A stretch of DNA of 64,000 bases from Mannheimia bovis (GTDB taxonomy: Bacteria; Pseudomonadota; Gammaproteobacteria; Enterobacterales; Pasteurellaceae), in the NCBI RefSeq assembly GCF_014541205.1, contig NZ_CP061280.1, positions 1,876,798-1,940,797 on the forward strand, given 5' to 3'. A model generated the notes under the pieces. It was not told the origin of the DNA. It saw only the letters and a list, made by a program, of their open reading frames with translations, and did no database searches. Position numbers and translations under genes: made by a program. Positions 9,090-17,458 of the stretch are shown here, piece after piece. How positions within the stretch are numbered: position 1 is the stretch's first letter; each line of letters opens with the position of its first letter.

Positions 9090-9132
9090 GTTAAAAATAA
9101 CGAAGCCTTGAAATCTTACGATCTCAAGGCTT
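9090..9132 (-). terminator. Riboswitch expression-platform terminator
   Basis: On the minus strand a perfect 9-bp stem (AAGCCTTGA at 9103-9111 paired with TCAAGGCTT at 9124-9132) is followed by CGTTATTTTTAA. It sits about 55 bases downstream of the FMN aptamer and before ribD, the expected place for a transcription-terminating switch. I did not work out the competing antiterminator. Confidence 0.8.
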
Positions 9133-9185
9133 GCAAAAAAGGAATAAAAAAACAACCGCTTGCACGGTGCTTTCATATTATAACC

Positions 9186-9302
9186 TCTTCTTCCATCCAG
9201 ACTATACTGTCGGTACCGGAGTTTCACCGGTTCCTGCTCAACCTTTTTCGTTTCGCTCGCGGACTTTACCGCCGATCGGGAATTTCACCCTGCCCTGAAG
9301 AT
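9186..9302 (-). promoter_or_regulatory. FMN riboswitch (RFN element)
   Basis: Read on the minus strand, the segment starts with the conserved TTCAGGGCAGGGTGAAATTC and ends with AGTCTGGATGGAAGAAG. Between them lie GATCGGCGGTAAAG, the variable arm GCGAGCGAAACG, GAGCAGGAACCGGTG and TCCGGTACCGACAGTATAG. These are the hallmark blocks of the six-arm FMN aptamer. It controls ribD-ribE-ribBA-ribH: high FMN should favour the downstream terminator at 9103-9132. Confidence 0.97.
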
Positions 9303-9316
9303 TAAAATTGGTAGGA

Positions 9317-9345
9317 ATTCTGCTCGCATTCTAAGTTTATGTCAA
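9317..9345 (-). promoter_or_regulatory. Sigma-70 promoter of the riboflavin operon
   Basis: On the minus strand TTGACA (9340-9345), a 17-base spacer and CAGAAT (9317-9322). Transcription would start near 9310, a few bases before the FMN aptamer. The -35 is perfect. Confidence 0.75.
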
Positions 9346-9446
9346 GCAAGAAATTGAGCAAATTGATCGGGTTTTAACGATTGATTAAATCGTCATCATC
9401 TACTGTTTAAGGCTGTTGAGTTTTTTTAATATAAATCAAATTTTCC

Positions 9447-9476
9447 CTTGTTTTTCCCAAATTCGTCCTCATAATG
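9447..9476 (+). promoter_or_regulatory. lon promoter, heat-shock-like overlapping sigma-70-like
   Basis: CTTGTT (9447-9452), 14 bases, then CCTCATAAT (9467-9475) resembles the sigma-32 pattern CTTGAA-N13/14-CCCCATNT. The same bases also read TTGTTT-N16-CATAAT for sigma-70. The lon ATG is 36 bases further on, with AGAGAGAGC as ribosome-binding site. lon is a classic sigma-32 target in enterobacteria; use here is inferred. Confidence 0.55.
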
Positions 9477-9510
9477 GGATAACGATATTTTAGATAGAGA
9501 GAGCAAATTT

Positions 9511-11913
9511 ATGGCACCAAGAAAAAAGAAAGCAATTGAATTACCACTACTTCCATTGCGTGATGTGGTGGTGTTCCCTTATATGGTTATGCCGTTATTT
9601 GTAGGTCGTGAAAAATCAATTCAAGCCCTACGTTCGGCGATGGATTCGAATAAACAACTGTTTTTAGTTACTCAACAAGACCCGAATAAAGAAGATCCAA
9701 GTAAAGACGATATGTATTCGGTTGGCGTAACGGCTAACATCATTCAAATGTTAAACTTGCCGGATGGCACGGTAAAAGTGCTGGTTGAAGGTCAAACTCG
9801 TGCAAAAATCGAGCAAATTCACGATGATGAAAACGGCTTCTGGGCGGCAATTCAGCCTATTTATTCTGAATATGATGAAGAAAATGAAGAATTAAAAACT
9901 ATTGCTAAAACAACTTTAACCGAATTTGAAAATTACGTTAAAAATAATAAGAAAATTCCAGCGGAAATTATTCCTAAACTGCAAAAAATTACGCTTGAAG
10001 ATCGCTTAGCAGATACGATTGCCTCTAACTTAATTGCCCCTGTAAAGAAAAAACAGGAACTGCTAGAGCAACCGAATCTCATTGCTCGTTTTGAAGCCTT
10101 ATTAATTGCGATGGCAACGGAAATGGATACCCTTGAAACGGAAACCCGTATCCGTAATCGTGTGAAACAGCAGATGGAAAAAAACCAGCGTGATTACTAT
10201 CTCAATGAACAAATCAAAGCTATTCAGAAAGAGTTAGGCAATGGTGATGATGTTGAACAAAGTGAGTTAGATAAGCTCAAAGAAAAAATTGATGCGGCTA
10301 AATTACCAACAGATGTAAAAGAGAAATTGGATAATGAATTTAAAAAGCTAAAAGCAATGCCGCAAAGCTCGTCAGAGGCAACGGTTGTGCGTACTTATAT
10401 CGACTGGATTTTACAAATGCCTTGGCATAAAAAATCGGCGGTAAAGAAAGATTTAGCTAAAGCACAGGAAATTCTGGATAAAGACCATTATGGTTTAGAA
10501 CGAGTGAAAGATCGTATTGTGGAATATCTTGCGGTACAAAGCCGTTTAAATAAATTGAAAGGTCCAATCCTCTGCTTAGTTGGTCCTCCGGGTGTTGGTA
10601 AAACCTCACTAGGGCAATCTATTGCTAATGCAACAGGGCGTAAATATGTGCGTATGGCATTAGGTGGTGTGCGTGATGAGGCGGAAATTCGTGGTCATCG
10701 TCGTACTTACATTGGATCAATGCCGGGTTCTCTAATGATGAAAATGGCGAAAGTTGGCGTTCGTAACCCACTGTTTTTATTAGATGAAATCGACAAAATG
10801 GCACAAGATATGCGTGGCGACCCTGCTTCAGCATTACTTGAAGTGCTAGATCCGGAGCAAAATAAAGCCTTTAACGACCATTATTTAGAGGTAGATTACG
10901 ATTTATCTGATGTAATGTTTGTGGCAACTTCAAACTCAATGAACATTCCACCTGCATTGCTAGATCGTATGGAAGTCATTCGTCTTTCAGGCTATACCGA
11001 AGATGAAAAAATGCACATTGCTCGCGATCATTTACTAGCTAAACAGCAAGAAAATAATGGATTGCAAGAGGGTGAACTCACAGTGGAAGATGGTGCAATT
11101 TTAAGCATTATCCGCTATTACACCCGTGAAGCCGGTGTGCGTGGGCTTGAACGAGAAATTGCTAAAATTTGCCGTAAAGCAGTAAAAGCCTTGGTGCTAG
11201 ATAAAAAATTGAAATCCATCACGGTTTCGGAAAATAATATCGAAGAATACTTAGGCGTGAAACGCTTTGACTACGGCAAAATGGATAGCCAAAACCGTAT
11301 TGGTGAAGTTACCGGCTTAGCGTGGACAGAAGTAGGCGGTGATTTATTAACCATTGAAACAGCCTCTGTGGCGGGTAAAGGTAAATTCTCTTACACAGGC
11401 TCACTTGGCGATGTAATGAAAGAATCTATCCAAGCGGCAATGGTTGTCGTTCGTTCTCGTGCAGATAAATTAGGGATTGCTGAAGACTTCCACGAAAAAC
11501 GCGATATCCACGTTCACGTACCGGATGGTGCAACGCCGAAAGATGGTCCAAGTGCCGGTATTGCAATGTGTACTGCTCTGATTTCAAGCCTAACAGGCAA
11601 CCCTGTTCGTAAAGAAGTGGCGATGACTGGCGAAATCAGTCTGCGTGGGAAAGTATTACCAATCGGCGGCTTAAAAGAGAAATTACTCGCAGCCCACCGT
11701 GGCGGTATTACTACCGTGATTATCCCGAAAGAGAATGAAAAAGACTTGGAGGAAATCCCAGAAAACGCAAAAGCTGCGTTAAAGATCCACCCAGTGGAAA
11801 CCATTGATGAAGTGCTGGCAATTGCTCTTGAAAATCCACCGATGGGAATTGAAGTGTTACCAAAGGCAGAAATCAAAGTGAAAAAAACGCGTGCTAAAGC
11901 AACGGTTCAATAA
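9511..11913 (+). CDS. lon: ATP-dependent protease La (Lon)
   Basis: 800 residues, close to the enterobacterial 784. The order is an N-terminal substrate-binding LAN domain (about 10-205), a coiled helical region, an AAA+ module with Walker [10 protein letters not shown] near residue 356 and Walker [11 protein letters not shown] near 420, and a C-terminal serine-lysine protease. The catalytic Ser is S681 (PKDGPSAG) and the Lys is the second Lys of GLKEKLL (about 724). It degrades misfolded and regulatory proteins in the cytoplasm. The C-terminal tail is Lys-rich. It is monocistronic, with its own promoter and a strong terminator. Confidence 0.98.
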   Translation: MAPRKKKAIELPLLPLRDVVVFPYMVMPLFVGREKSIQALRSAMDSNKQLFLVTQQDPNKEDPSKDDMYSVGVTANIIQMLNLPDGTVKVLVEGQTRAKIEQIHDDENGFWAAIQPIYSEYDEENEELKTIAKTTLTEFENYVKNNKKIPAEIIPKLQKITLEDRLADTIASNLIAPVKKKQELLEQPNLIARFEALLIAMATEMDTLETETRIRNRVKQQMEKNQRDYYLNEQIKAIQKELGNGDDVEQSELDKLKEKIDAAKLPTDVKEKLDNEFKKLKAMPQSSSEATVVRTYIDWILQMPWHKKSAVKKDLAKAQEILDKDHYGLERVKDRIVEYLAVQSRLNKLKGPILCLVGPPGVGKTSLGQSIANATGRKYVRMALGGVRDEAEIRGHRRTYIGSMPGSLMMKMAKVGVRNPLFLLDEIDKMAQDMRGDPASALLEVLDPEQNKAFNDHYLEVDYDLSDVMFVATSNSMNIPPALLDRMEVIRLSGYTEDEKMHIARDHLLAKQQENNGLQEGELTVEDGAILSIIRYYTREAGVRGLEREIAKICRKAVKALVLDKKLKSITVSENNIEEYLGVKRFDYGKMDSQNRIGEVTGLAWTEVGGDLLTIETASVAGKGKFSYTGSLGDVMKESIQAAMVVVRSRADKLGIAEDFHEKRDIHVHVPDGATPKDGPSAGIAMCTALISSLTGNPVRKEVAMTGEISLRGKVLPIGGLKEKLLAAHRGGITTVIIPKENEKDLEEIPENAKAALKIHPVETIDEVLAIALENPPMGIEVLPKAEIKVKKTRAKATVQ

Positions 11914-11920
11914 TAGCAAT

Positions 11921-11950
11921 AAAGGTGCAGCAATGCACCTTTATGTTTTT
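11921..11950 (+). terminator. Rho-independent terminator of lon
   Basis: A perfect 9-bp stem AAAGGTGCA (11921-11929) / TGCACCTTT (11934-11942) with a GCAA loop, then ATGTTTTT. It begins 8 bases after the lon stop. Confidence 0.92.
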
Positions 11951-11956
11951 CAGGAT

Positions 11957-12014
11957 ACAAGCGGTCCATTTTTTTACTAATTTTGCAAATTTTTATAAAA
12001 ATATGACCGCTTGT
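11957..12014. repeat. Inverted uptake-signal pair, 58 bp
   Basis: ACAAGCGGTC (11957-11966) faces GACCGCTTGT (12005-12014), span exactly 58 bp. TTTTGCAAA is placed so that the GC dinucleotide is the exact centre. It lies between the convergent lon and ilvY genes and may stop transcription coming from ilvY. Confidence 0.9.
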
Positions 12015-12016
12015 TG

Positions 12017-12904
12017 TTATGCTGTTTTAGACAATAACGCCCAAAATGCGTTGATAATCGGTTCTTGTAACCGCCTTTGCTGAACACAAACCCCTAACTC
12101 AAAAGGCGTAATAGGCGAAGGTAAATTTAAATATGAAACTTGGTTATTCATTGGGCTATGTTTGATCACCACATCAGGTAACAATGCCACACCAAACCCC
12201 AAGGCAACCATTGGTAATATTGCTTCGTGCCCTGTTACTGTAGCATAAATTCTCGGCTCTTTGATTTTCTGCTCTTTAAACCAACGGTCAATACGCTTTC
12301 TCACCGGACCATTCACCGGCAAAATAAAAGGCACATTTTTCCAATCTATCGGCGATTGTTGTAAAAGCTGTGTTGCTTGGCAGGCAACGCGAGGAGCAAT
12401 AATTGAAAGCTCTATATCATCAATGTAGTGAAAAATAATATTATTCGGTAGCAGCTCCGGCTTGCCTGCGATGGCAATATCCGCAGTAAGCGATTGTACC
12501 TCAAGCAAGGCTTGTGCCGGGTCGCCGGTGGTTAGCTTAATATCTACCTTTGGATACTTCTGTCTAAAACGGGATAAGATCGGTGGCAAATGGCTATAAG
12601 AGGCTGTTACAGAACAAAACACTTTCAACTCGCCTTCTAACTCGCCTTGCGTAGGCGAAATTTGACTTTGAAGTTGCTGCCATTGTACCCAACCTTGCTG
12701 AGCAAATTCTAAGAACTTTTCCCCTGCTTCGGTAAGATGAACCTGTCTATTATCCCGCAAAAATAACGGCTGCCCCACTTCTTCTTCCATACGCTGAATA
12801 TGGCGAGTAAGGGTTGAAGCCGTCATATAATTTTTTTCCGCACTGCGGATAAAACTACGGCTTTGGACAATGTCTAGAAAAAGTTTAAGGCTTTGGAAGT
12901 CCAC
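12017..12904 (-). CDS. ilvY: LysR-type activator IlvY
   Basis: 295 residues. The N-terminal winged helix-turn-helix is intact (FLDIVQSRSFIRSAEKNYMTASTLTRHIQRMEEEVGQPLF). The effector domain carries stretches matching E. coli IlvY: FCSVTASYSHLPPILSRFR, IKLTTGDPA, ADIAIAGKPE, GVALLPDVV and TPFELGVC. IlvY activates ilvC (acetohydroxyacid isomeroreductase) and is normally divergent from it. Here the start codon is GTG at 12904, immediately after the stop of the glycosyltransferase gene, with no clear ribosome-binding site, and ilvC is not in the window. Translation probably depends on coupling to the upstream gene. The GTG start aligns with the E. coli N-terminus, so the protein looks complete. 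Confidence 0.92.
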   Translation of the reverse strand: MDFQSLKLFLDIVQSRSFIRSAEKNYMTASTLTRHIQRMEEEVGQPLFLRDNRQVHLTEAGEKFLEFAQQGWVQWQQLQSQISPTQGELEGELKVFCSVTASYSHLPPILSRFRQKYPKVDIKLTTGDPAQALLEVQSLTADIAIAGKPELLPNNIIFHYIDDIELSIIAPRVACQATQLLQQSPIDWKNVPFILPVNGPVRKRIDRWFKEQKIKEPRIYATVTGHEAILPMVALGFGVALLPDVVIKHSPMNNQVSYLNLPSPITPFELGVCVQQRRLQEPIINAFWALLSKTA

Positions 12905-13804
12905 TCATTGAATACCGTATAGTAACTTATCTCTAAAATCTTTTCTGTATCGAGAAAATCTATTAATTAGGTCTAATTCTTCCACTTTACTTTCCCATTC
13001 TACAGGTTTATTAGGGATAGAATTATAAAGCTCTAAAAAATAGCTACTCTTTGTATGAGAACATTTATTATGCCAAGGTTTCTTACTTCCACAATAATGG
13101 ATAATTGATATTGGTATTGAATCTTTTTCTAACTCATCTAATTTAGCCCGTTTCTTTATTCTGCTTCTTAACATTGGCATAAAATTAAATTTAGGTGAAA
13201 TAAATTGAGTTCTACCTTTGAATAATACATTAAGAATATCTTGATCCTGATAATGAATATTAGGCTTAGTATTTAAATATGCAATAGCTTTTTCATAAAC
13301 TTGCATATTTTTAAATTTTTTAATGTCTATGAGTAAAACACCAGCATTAAAATAAGGCTCATCTTGTTTCAAACCAATAGTTTCTTTGTAGTTATCAGTT
13401 GAGAATTCGATAAAGGAATCGAAACAAGCTGCAATAACATTTTCATCGGATAATTGAAGGTTCCAAAGTTCTTCTATTGATCCTATAGTTAGTGTGTCTA
13501 CATCAATATAGATGACTCTTTCAAGATCTTCCAAATAGCTGGCGAGTTTCAATCTTGCATAAGTAGCGATAGATATATATTTTATCGTCTGAGGAAAAAC
13601 AGAAAAATCCTCTTTATTTATTGGTATAAAATAAATTACACCACCATTATCTTTGACTATTTCATCAATTTTATCCTGATTCTTCTTTGATATACCTAAA
13701 TCCAATATATAAAAAATCACATTTTTATTACATTTTAATATACTCAATAAACAAACAGATAAATATGGAACATAATTATCATCACAAGATAAAGTTAACT
13801 TCAT
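12905..13804 (-). CDS. GT8-family glycosyltransferase (LgtC-like)
   Basis: 299 residues. Features of glycosyltransferase family 8 are present: N-terminal MKLTLSCDDNYVPYLSVCLLSIL, the metal-binding DxD as YIDVDTL near residue 98, YFNAGVLLIDIKKF near 150, YQDQDILN near 185, and the late HYCGSKKPWH that closes the UDP-sugar site. LgtC-type members add alpha-linked galactose or glucose to the lipooligosaccharide outer core at the cytoplasmic face. The C-terminus is basic and aromatic (RFSRYRKDFRDKLLYG), suited to membrane binding. The DNA is clearly more AT-rich than the flanking genes. It abuts ilvY and follows a GT25 gene. The sugar and linkage cannot be read from sequence. Confidence 0.88.
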   Translation of the reverse strand: MKLTLSCDDNYVPYLSVCLLSILKCNKNVIFYILDLGISKKNQDKIDEIVKDNGGVIYFIPINKEDFSVFPQTIKYISIATYARLKLASYLEDLERVIYIDVDTLTIGSIEELWNLQLSDENVIAACFDSFIEFSTDNYKETIGLKQDEPYFNAGVLLIDIKKFKNMQVYEKAIAYLNTKPNIHYQDQDILNVLFKGRTQFISPKFNFMPMLRSRIKKRAKLDELEKDSIPISIIHYCGSKKPWHNKCSHTKSSYFLELYNSIPNKPVEWESKVEELDLINRFSRYRKDFRDKLLYGIQ

Positions 13805-13823
13805 TATAATTCCTTTTGTAAAA

Positions 13824-14573
13824 CTAGAATTTATAGTTGTAGATTAGCTTATTAATTAAATCCTTAATTTTATATATTTCTCGTTTTATCTTTATCATTA
13901 AAGTCCGATTTTTCTTACCCTTATCAACAGGAATATTACTTTCTTTGCTAAGATCAGGCTCAACACAAAACGGTGTTATTGCTAGAAAATCTAGTTTATT
14001 TTCCCAATATCGTTCCATTGTTATATCTACTTCATAAATCCATTCTTTTGCAAAATTTATTAATTTTTTAGCCGCTTGTGGCGTAATAAAATAGCCGGTT
14101 GTATTTCCCCAACCTTTATAAAATCGTTCTATTTTGCATTGGCTATTTGGAATAGTAAAAATTGTTTTTCCTTTTTGCCCTCTTACACGTGGAGCTGGTG
14201 GACTTAACCAGAAAAATTCGAATTGATTTTCTTCAGAATTAATAAATTGATAGGCATTAGGAAAGTGTGAATGAATAATCGCATCGTCTTCCAAAATAAT
14301 AATGGGTTGATTTAGCTCAACACATTTTTCCCATAAATGATAGTGACTTGCCCAACAACCTAACTGAGAAAGATTCATTTTGTTTCCTTTGCGTTTAAAA
14401 CGTTCTTGCTCATTGTAACGTTTAAATAGTGGATAATCTGGGTTCTCTTTTCCGTTTACTGCTTTATAAAATTGATATTCTATTTCAGGAAAAGCGTGAA
14501 ATTGCTCTGTAACAAATGCTCGTCTTTCATGCGACTTTTCTAAATTAATGACAAAAATAGGTGTTTTTTTCAT
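13824..14573 (-). CDS. GT25-family LOS glycosyltransferase
   Basis: 249 residues. The family 25 signature is clear: PIFVINLEKSHERRAFV at the N-terminus, LGCWASHYHLWEKC near residue 90, PIIILEDDAII (acidic motif) near 112, and WGNTTGYFITPQAAKKL near 165. Relatives such as LgtB/LgtE and Lex2B add beta-linked galactose or glucose to lipooligosaccharide. The C-terminus is strongly basic (KIKREIYKIKDLINK), fitting peripheral membrane attachment. It lies 19 bases before the GT8 gene and is probably in the same transcript. AT-rich composition suggests transfer. No simple-sequence repeat is seen at the start, so phase variation by slippage is unlikely. Confidence 0.88.
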   Translation of the reverse strand: MKKTPIFVINLEKSHERRAFVTEQFHAFPEIEYQFYKAVNGKENPDYPLFKRYNEQERFKRKGNKMNLSQLGCWASHYHLWEKCVELNQPIIILEDDAIIHSHFPNAYQFINSEENQFEFFWLSPPAPRVRGQKGKTIFTIPNSQCKIERFYKGWGNTTGYFITPQAAKKLINFAKEWIYEVDITMERYWENKLDFLAITPFCVEPDLSKESNIPVDKGKKNRTLMIKIKREIYKIKDLINKLIYNYKF

Positions 14574-14664
14574 TGTTATTATTCCGTTTTTATGAGTATT
14601 AGCAAAATCTCATTTATATTTTATATCACTTTAAAGTTGCTTAATATTCTTCAGCTTCAGGATA

Positions 14665-14692
14665 GACAAAACCCCACATTCGTGGGGTTTGC
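14665..14692 (-). terminator. Rho-independent terminator of rpmE
   Basis: A 9-bp stem AAACCCCAC (14669-14677) / GTGGGGTTT (14682-14690) with a 4-base loop; on the minus strand it is followed by TTTTGTCT. It separates rpmE from the glycosyltransferase pair, which therefore needs its own promoter in 14574-14660. Confidence 0.9.
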
Positions 14693-14702
14693 AATAATTA
14701 AA

Positions 14703-14915
14703 TTATTTTGAGCTTGGAATGCTGAAACGTTTATTGAAACGCTCTACACGACCACCGGTATCAACAACACGTTGTTTACCGGTATAGAATGGGTGGCAAT
14801 TGCCACACACGTCTAAGTTTAAATCTTTACCCACTGTTGAGCGAGTTTTAACAACATTACCGCAAGAACAAGTTGCAGTAATTTCCACGTAATTCGGGTG
14901 AATACCTTGTTTCAT
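14703..14915 (-). CDS. rpmE: 50S ribosomal protein L31, zinc-binding form
   Basis: 70 residues, normal for L31. The zinc ligands are all present: C16, C18, C37 and C40 (TCSCGN and VCGNC), so this is the zinc-containing paralogue and not the zinc-free RpmE2. It joins the large and small subunits at the central protuberance bridge. It is monocistronic between a structured leader and its own terminator. The Shine-Dalgarno AGAGG lies in a small hairpin (14918-14930). Confidence 0.97.
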   Translation of the reverse strand: MKQGIHPNYVEITATCSCGNVVKTRSTVGKDLNLDVCGNCHPFYTGKQRVVDTGGRVERFNKRFSIPSSK

Positions 14916-14917
14916 TA

Positions 14918-14994
14918 TAGAGAACCTCTAACGAGACCATATCGCCACTTGCCGAGCCTTCCATTTTGGGGCTGTACCGAACAAGTACCATATG
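14918..14994 (-). promoter_or_regulatory. Structured rpmE leader, candidate L31 autoregulatory element
   Basis: On the minus strand the leader can fold into nested arms: CATAT (14990-14994) with ATATG (14938-14942), ACTTG (14982-14986) with CAAGT (14947-14951), and AGCC (14970-14973) with GGCT (14955-14958). Just before the ATG a TAGAG/CTCTA hairpin (14918-14930) covers the AGAGG ribosome-binding site. Ribosomal protein leaders for L31 have been proposed in gammaproteobacteria; whether this matches that model needs a covariance search. Confidence 0.55.
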
Positions 14995-15146
14995 TGATTA
15001 ATAAAATGTTGAGTATAACTCAACGCCAAAAAGAGTGCGTATTTTAGAGAAATTTCTAGCCAAAATCAACTATTAATAGCTGCTATTTTATAAACTACCT
15101 GACAAAAACAATATCAAAAGTAATCAATGTAAGTCTGTGCAGATTA

Positions 15147-15162
15147 TGTGAGCTAGATCACA
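15147..15162. promoter_or_regulatory. CRP-cAMP binding site upstream of tkt
   Basis: TGTGA-GCTAGA-TCACA is a perfect match to both CRP half-sites with the correct 6-base spacer. Its centre (15154.5) is about 61 bases before the expected start of the tkt promoter at 15179-15208, the class I distance. It is about 240 bases from rpmE and so is more likely to act on tkt. Confidence 0.75.
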
Positions 15163-15178
15163 CTTTTCATTTACTTTT

Positions 15179-15208
15179 TTGAGATTTTATAAAAAAATAG
15201 TGTAAAAT
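15179..15208 (+). promoter_or_regulatory. Probable tkt promoter
   Basis: TTGAGA (15179-15184), 18 bases, TAAAAT (15203-15208). A start near 15215 would give a leader of about 45 bases. The site spacing relative to the CRP box supports it. Confidence 0.55.
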
Positions 15209-15259
15209 CGAACTCTATCCCTTTCTTTTATATAACATTCTTCGACTAGGAGTAACACA

Positions 15260-17266
15260 ATGGCAGAACGTAAAGTGCTAGCAAATGCAATTCGTTTTTT
15301 AAGTATGGACGCTGTGCAAAAAGCTAACTCAGGGCACCCGGGAGCCCCTATGGGTATGGCTGATATTGCAGAAGTTTTATGGCGTGATTTTTTAAAGCAC
15401 AACCCAACTAATCCAAAATGGGCTGATCGCGACCGCTTTGTTCTGTCAAACGGGCACGGTTCAATGTTAATTTATAGTTTGTTACATTTAACCGGTTACG
15501 ATCTTTCTATCGAAGATTTAAAACAATTCCGTCAATTACACTCTAAAACACCGGGACACCCTGAATATGGTTATGCACCGGGCGTTGAGACCACAACAGG
15601 TCCTTTAGGTCAAGGCATTACTAACGCTGTAGGTATGGCAATTGCAGAAAAAACACTTGCCGCACAATTTAACCGTGAAGGTCATAACATTGTTGATCAC
15701 TACACCTATGCATTTTTAGGTGATGGTTGCTTAATGGAAGGTATTTCTCACGAAGCTTGCTCGTTAGCTGGTACATTAGGTTTAGGTAAATTAATTGCGT
15801 TCTATGATGACAACAATATTTCTATCGATGGGCACGTTGATGGTTGGTTTACTGATGACACGGCACAACGCTTTGAAGCTTACGGCTGGCAAGTAATCCG
15901 TAATGTTGATGGACACGATGCAGAACAAATCAAATTTGCAATTGAAAATGCACAAGCTGAAACCGAACGCCCAACCCTCATCATCTGTAAAACAATTATC
16001 GGTTACGGCTCGCCAAATAAATCAGCTTCTCACGATTGCCACGGTGCACCATTAGGTGATGCTGAGATTGCTGCTTCTCGTGAATTCTTAGGTTGGGAAC
16101 ACGCACCATTTGAAATTCCGGCGGAAATTTATTCAGAGTGGGATGCTAAAGCAAAAGGCACACTAGCAGAAAAAAATTGGAATGCCAAATTTGCCGCTTA
16201 TGAGGCTGCATATCCAGAACTGGCTGCAGAATTTAAACGCCGTTATGCAGGCGAATTACCGGCAAACTGGGAAGCAGAAAGCAAAGCATTTATTGAGAAG
16301 CTACAAGCAAATCCTGCAAATATCGCAAGCCGTAAAGCATCTCAAAATGCGATTGAAGCCTATGCACCAACACTACCTGAATTTTTAGGTGGTTCAGCAG
16401 ACCTTGCAGGTTCTAACCTAACCTTATGGTCCGGCTCAAAGCCAATCCGTGCTGATCATAATGTAGACGGTAACTACATCAACTACGGTGTACGTGAGTT
16501 TGGTATGTCTGCGATTATGAACGGTATTGCCCTACACGGAGGATTTATTCCTTACGGTGCAACATTCTTAATGTTCTATGAATACGCTCACAATGCTGTG
16601 CGTATGGCGGCATTAATGAAACAACGTGTATTATACGTTTATACTCACGACTCAATCGGTTTAGGTGAAGATGGTCCTACACACCAACCGGTAGAACAAA
16701 CTGCTTCGTTACGTCTGATTCCAAACTTAGAAACTTGGAGACCGGCAGACCAAGTAGAATCTGCTATTGCTTGGAAAGCAGCTGTTGAGCGTAAAGATGG
16801 TCCTTCTGCGTTGATCTTTACTCGTCAAAACCTTGCACAACAAGAACGTACGCCTGAACAATTAGCAAATGTGGCTCGTGGTGGTTACATCTTACGTGAT
16901 TGCTGTGAAAAAGGTACTTGCCCTGATTTAATCTTAATTGCAACAGGTTCTGAAGTCGATTTAGCAATGAAAGCCGCAGATGTGTTAGATAAAGAAGGTG
17001 TGAAAGTACGTGTTGTTTCAATGCCAAGCACCAATGTATTTGATAAACAAGATGAAGCATACCGTGAGTCTGTATTACCTCGTTCAGTTACTAAACGTGT
17101 TGCAATTGAAGCACAAATTGCAGACTTCTGGTATAAATACGTTGGCTTTGAAGGCAGAGTTGTAGGTATGAATAGCTTCGGTGAATCAGCCCCGGCAGAT
17201 CAATTATTCAGACTCTTCGGCTTTACTGTTGAAAACGTAGTTGCAAAAGCGAAAGAGATTTTATAA
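15260..17266 (+). CDS. tktA: Transketolase
   Basis: 668 residues, the usual length. The thiamine diphosphate fold is seen as [18 protein letters not shown] (about 155-172, GDG...N-type motif), with HPGAPMG at residue 28, a pyrimidine-binding domain with [11 protein letters not shown] near 411 and [16 protein letters not shown] near 470, and a C-terminal domain. It moves two-carbon ketol units between sugar phosphates in the non-oxidative pentose phosphate pathway. Ribosome-binding site AGGAG lies 8 bases before ATG 15260. It is monocistronic, with a CRP site upstream and a strong terminator. Family members named tktA and tktB are not separable here. Confidence 0.97.
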   Translation: MAERKVLANAIRFLSMDAVQKANSGHPGAPMGMADIAEVLWRDFLKHNPTNPKWADRDRFVLSNGHGSMLIYSLLHLTGYDLSIEDLKQFRQLHSKTPGHPEYGYAPGVETTTGPLGQGITNAVGMAIAEKTLAAQFNREGHNIVDHYTYAFLGDGCLMEGISHEACSLAGTLGLGKLIAFYDDNNISIDGHVDGWFTDDTAQRFEAYGWQVIRNVDGHDAEQIKFAIENAQAETERPTLIICKTIIGYGSPNKSASHDCHGAPLGDAEIAASREFLGWEHAPFEIPAEIYSEWDAKAKGTLAEKNWNAKFAAYEAAYPELAAEFKRRYAGELPANWEAESKAFIEKLQANPANIASRKASQNAIEAYAPTLPEFLGGSADLAGSNLTLWSGSKPIRADHNVDGNYINYGVREFGMSAIMNGIALHGGFIPYGATFLMFYEYAHNAVRMAALMKQRVLYVYTHDSIGLGEDGPTHQPVEQTASLRLIPNLETWRPADQVESAIAWKAAVERKDGPSALIFTRQNLAQQERTPEQLANVARGGYILRDCCEKGTCPDLILIATGSEVDLAMKAADVLDKEGVKVRVVSMPSTNVFDKQDEAYRESVLPRSVTKRVAIEAQIADFWYKYVGFEGRVVGMNSFGESAPADQLFRLFGFTVENVVAKAKEIL

Positions 17267-17278
17267 TACTTAAATGGT

Positions 17279-17308
17279 AAAAAAGCGGGATTATATCTCG
17301 CTTTTTTT
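17279..17308 (+). terminator. Rho-independent terminator of tkt
   Basis: Stem AAAAAAGCG (17279-17287) / CGCTTTTTT (17299-17307), extended inward by GAT/ATC, with a long T run. It lies 12 bases after the stop. Confidence 0.9.
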
Positions 17309-17404
17309 ATCTATAATAGAAGTAGCCAAATTATTGCTATTACATCGACTTATTGATAATAGGAATGGAAGTATCAAGTATTGGTAAAATATTTATAAAA
17401 TAAA

Positions 17405-17433
17405 ACCGCTTGTATGCTCAAACACACAAGCGG
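17405..17433 (-). terminator. Uptake-signal hairpin used as terminator
   Basis: CCGCTTGT (17406-17413) and ACAAGCGG (17426-17433) form an 8-bp stem with a 12-base loop. On the minus strand it is followed by TTTTATTTTATAA, a good terminator for the secreted-protein gene that ends at 17459. This close pair lacks the TTTTGCAAA centre of the 58-bp pairs. Confidence 0.75.
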
Positions 17434-17458
17434 CATTTTTTAATTGCCCGATTTACAA

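Noticed and set aside
12905-14600. Phase-variable LOS glycosyltransferases
   Set aside because: I looked for tetranucleotide or homopolymer repeats at the start of both genes and in the upstream DNA; none is long enough to slip.
14703-14915. Zur-regulated L31 paralogue
   Set aside because: All four zinc Cys are present and no second L31 gene or Zur box is visible; this is the ordinary zinc form.
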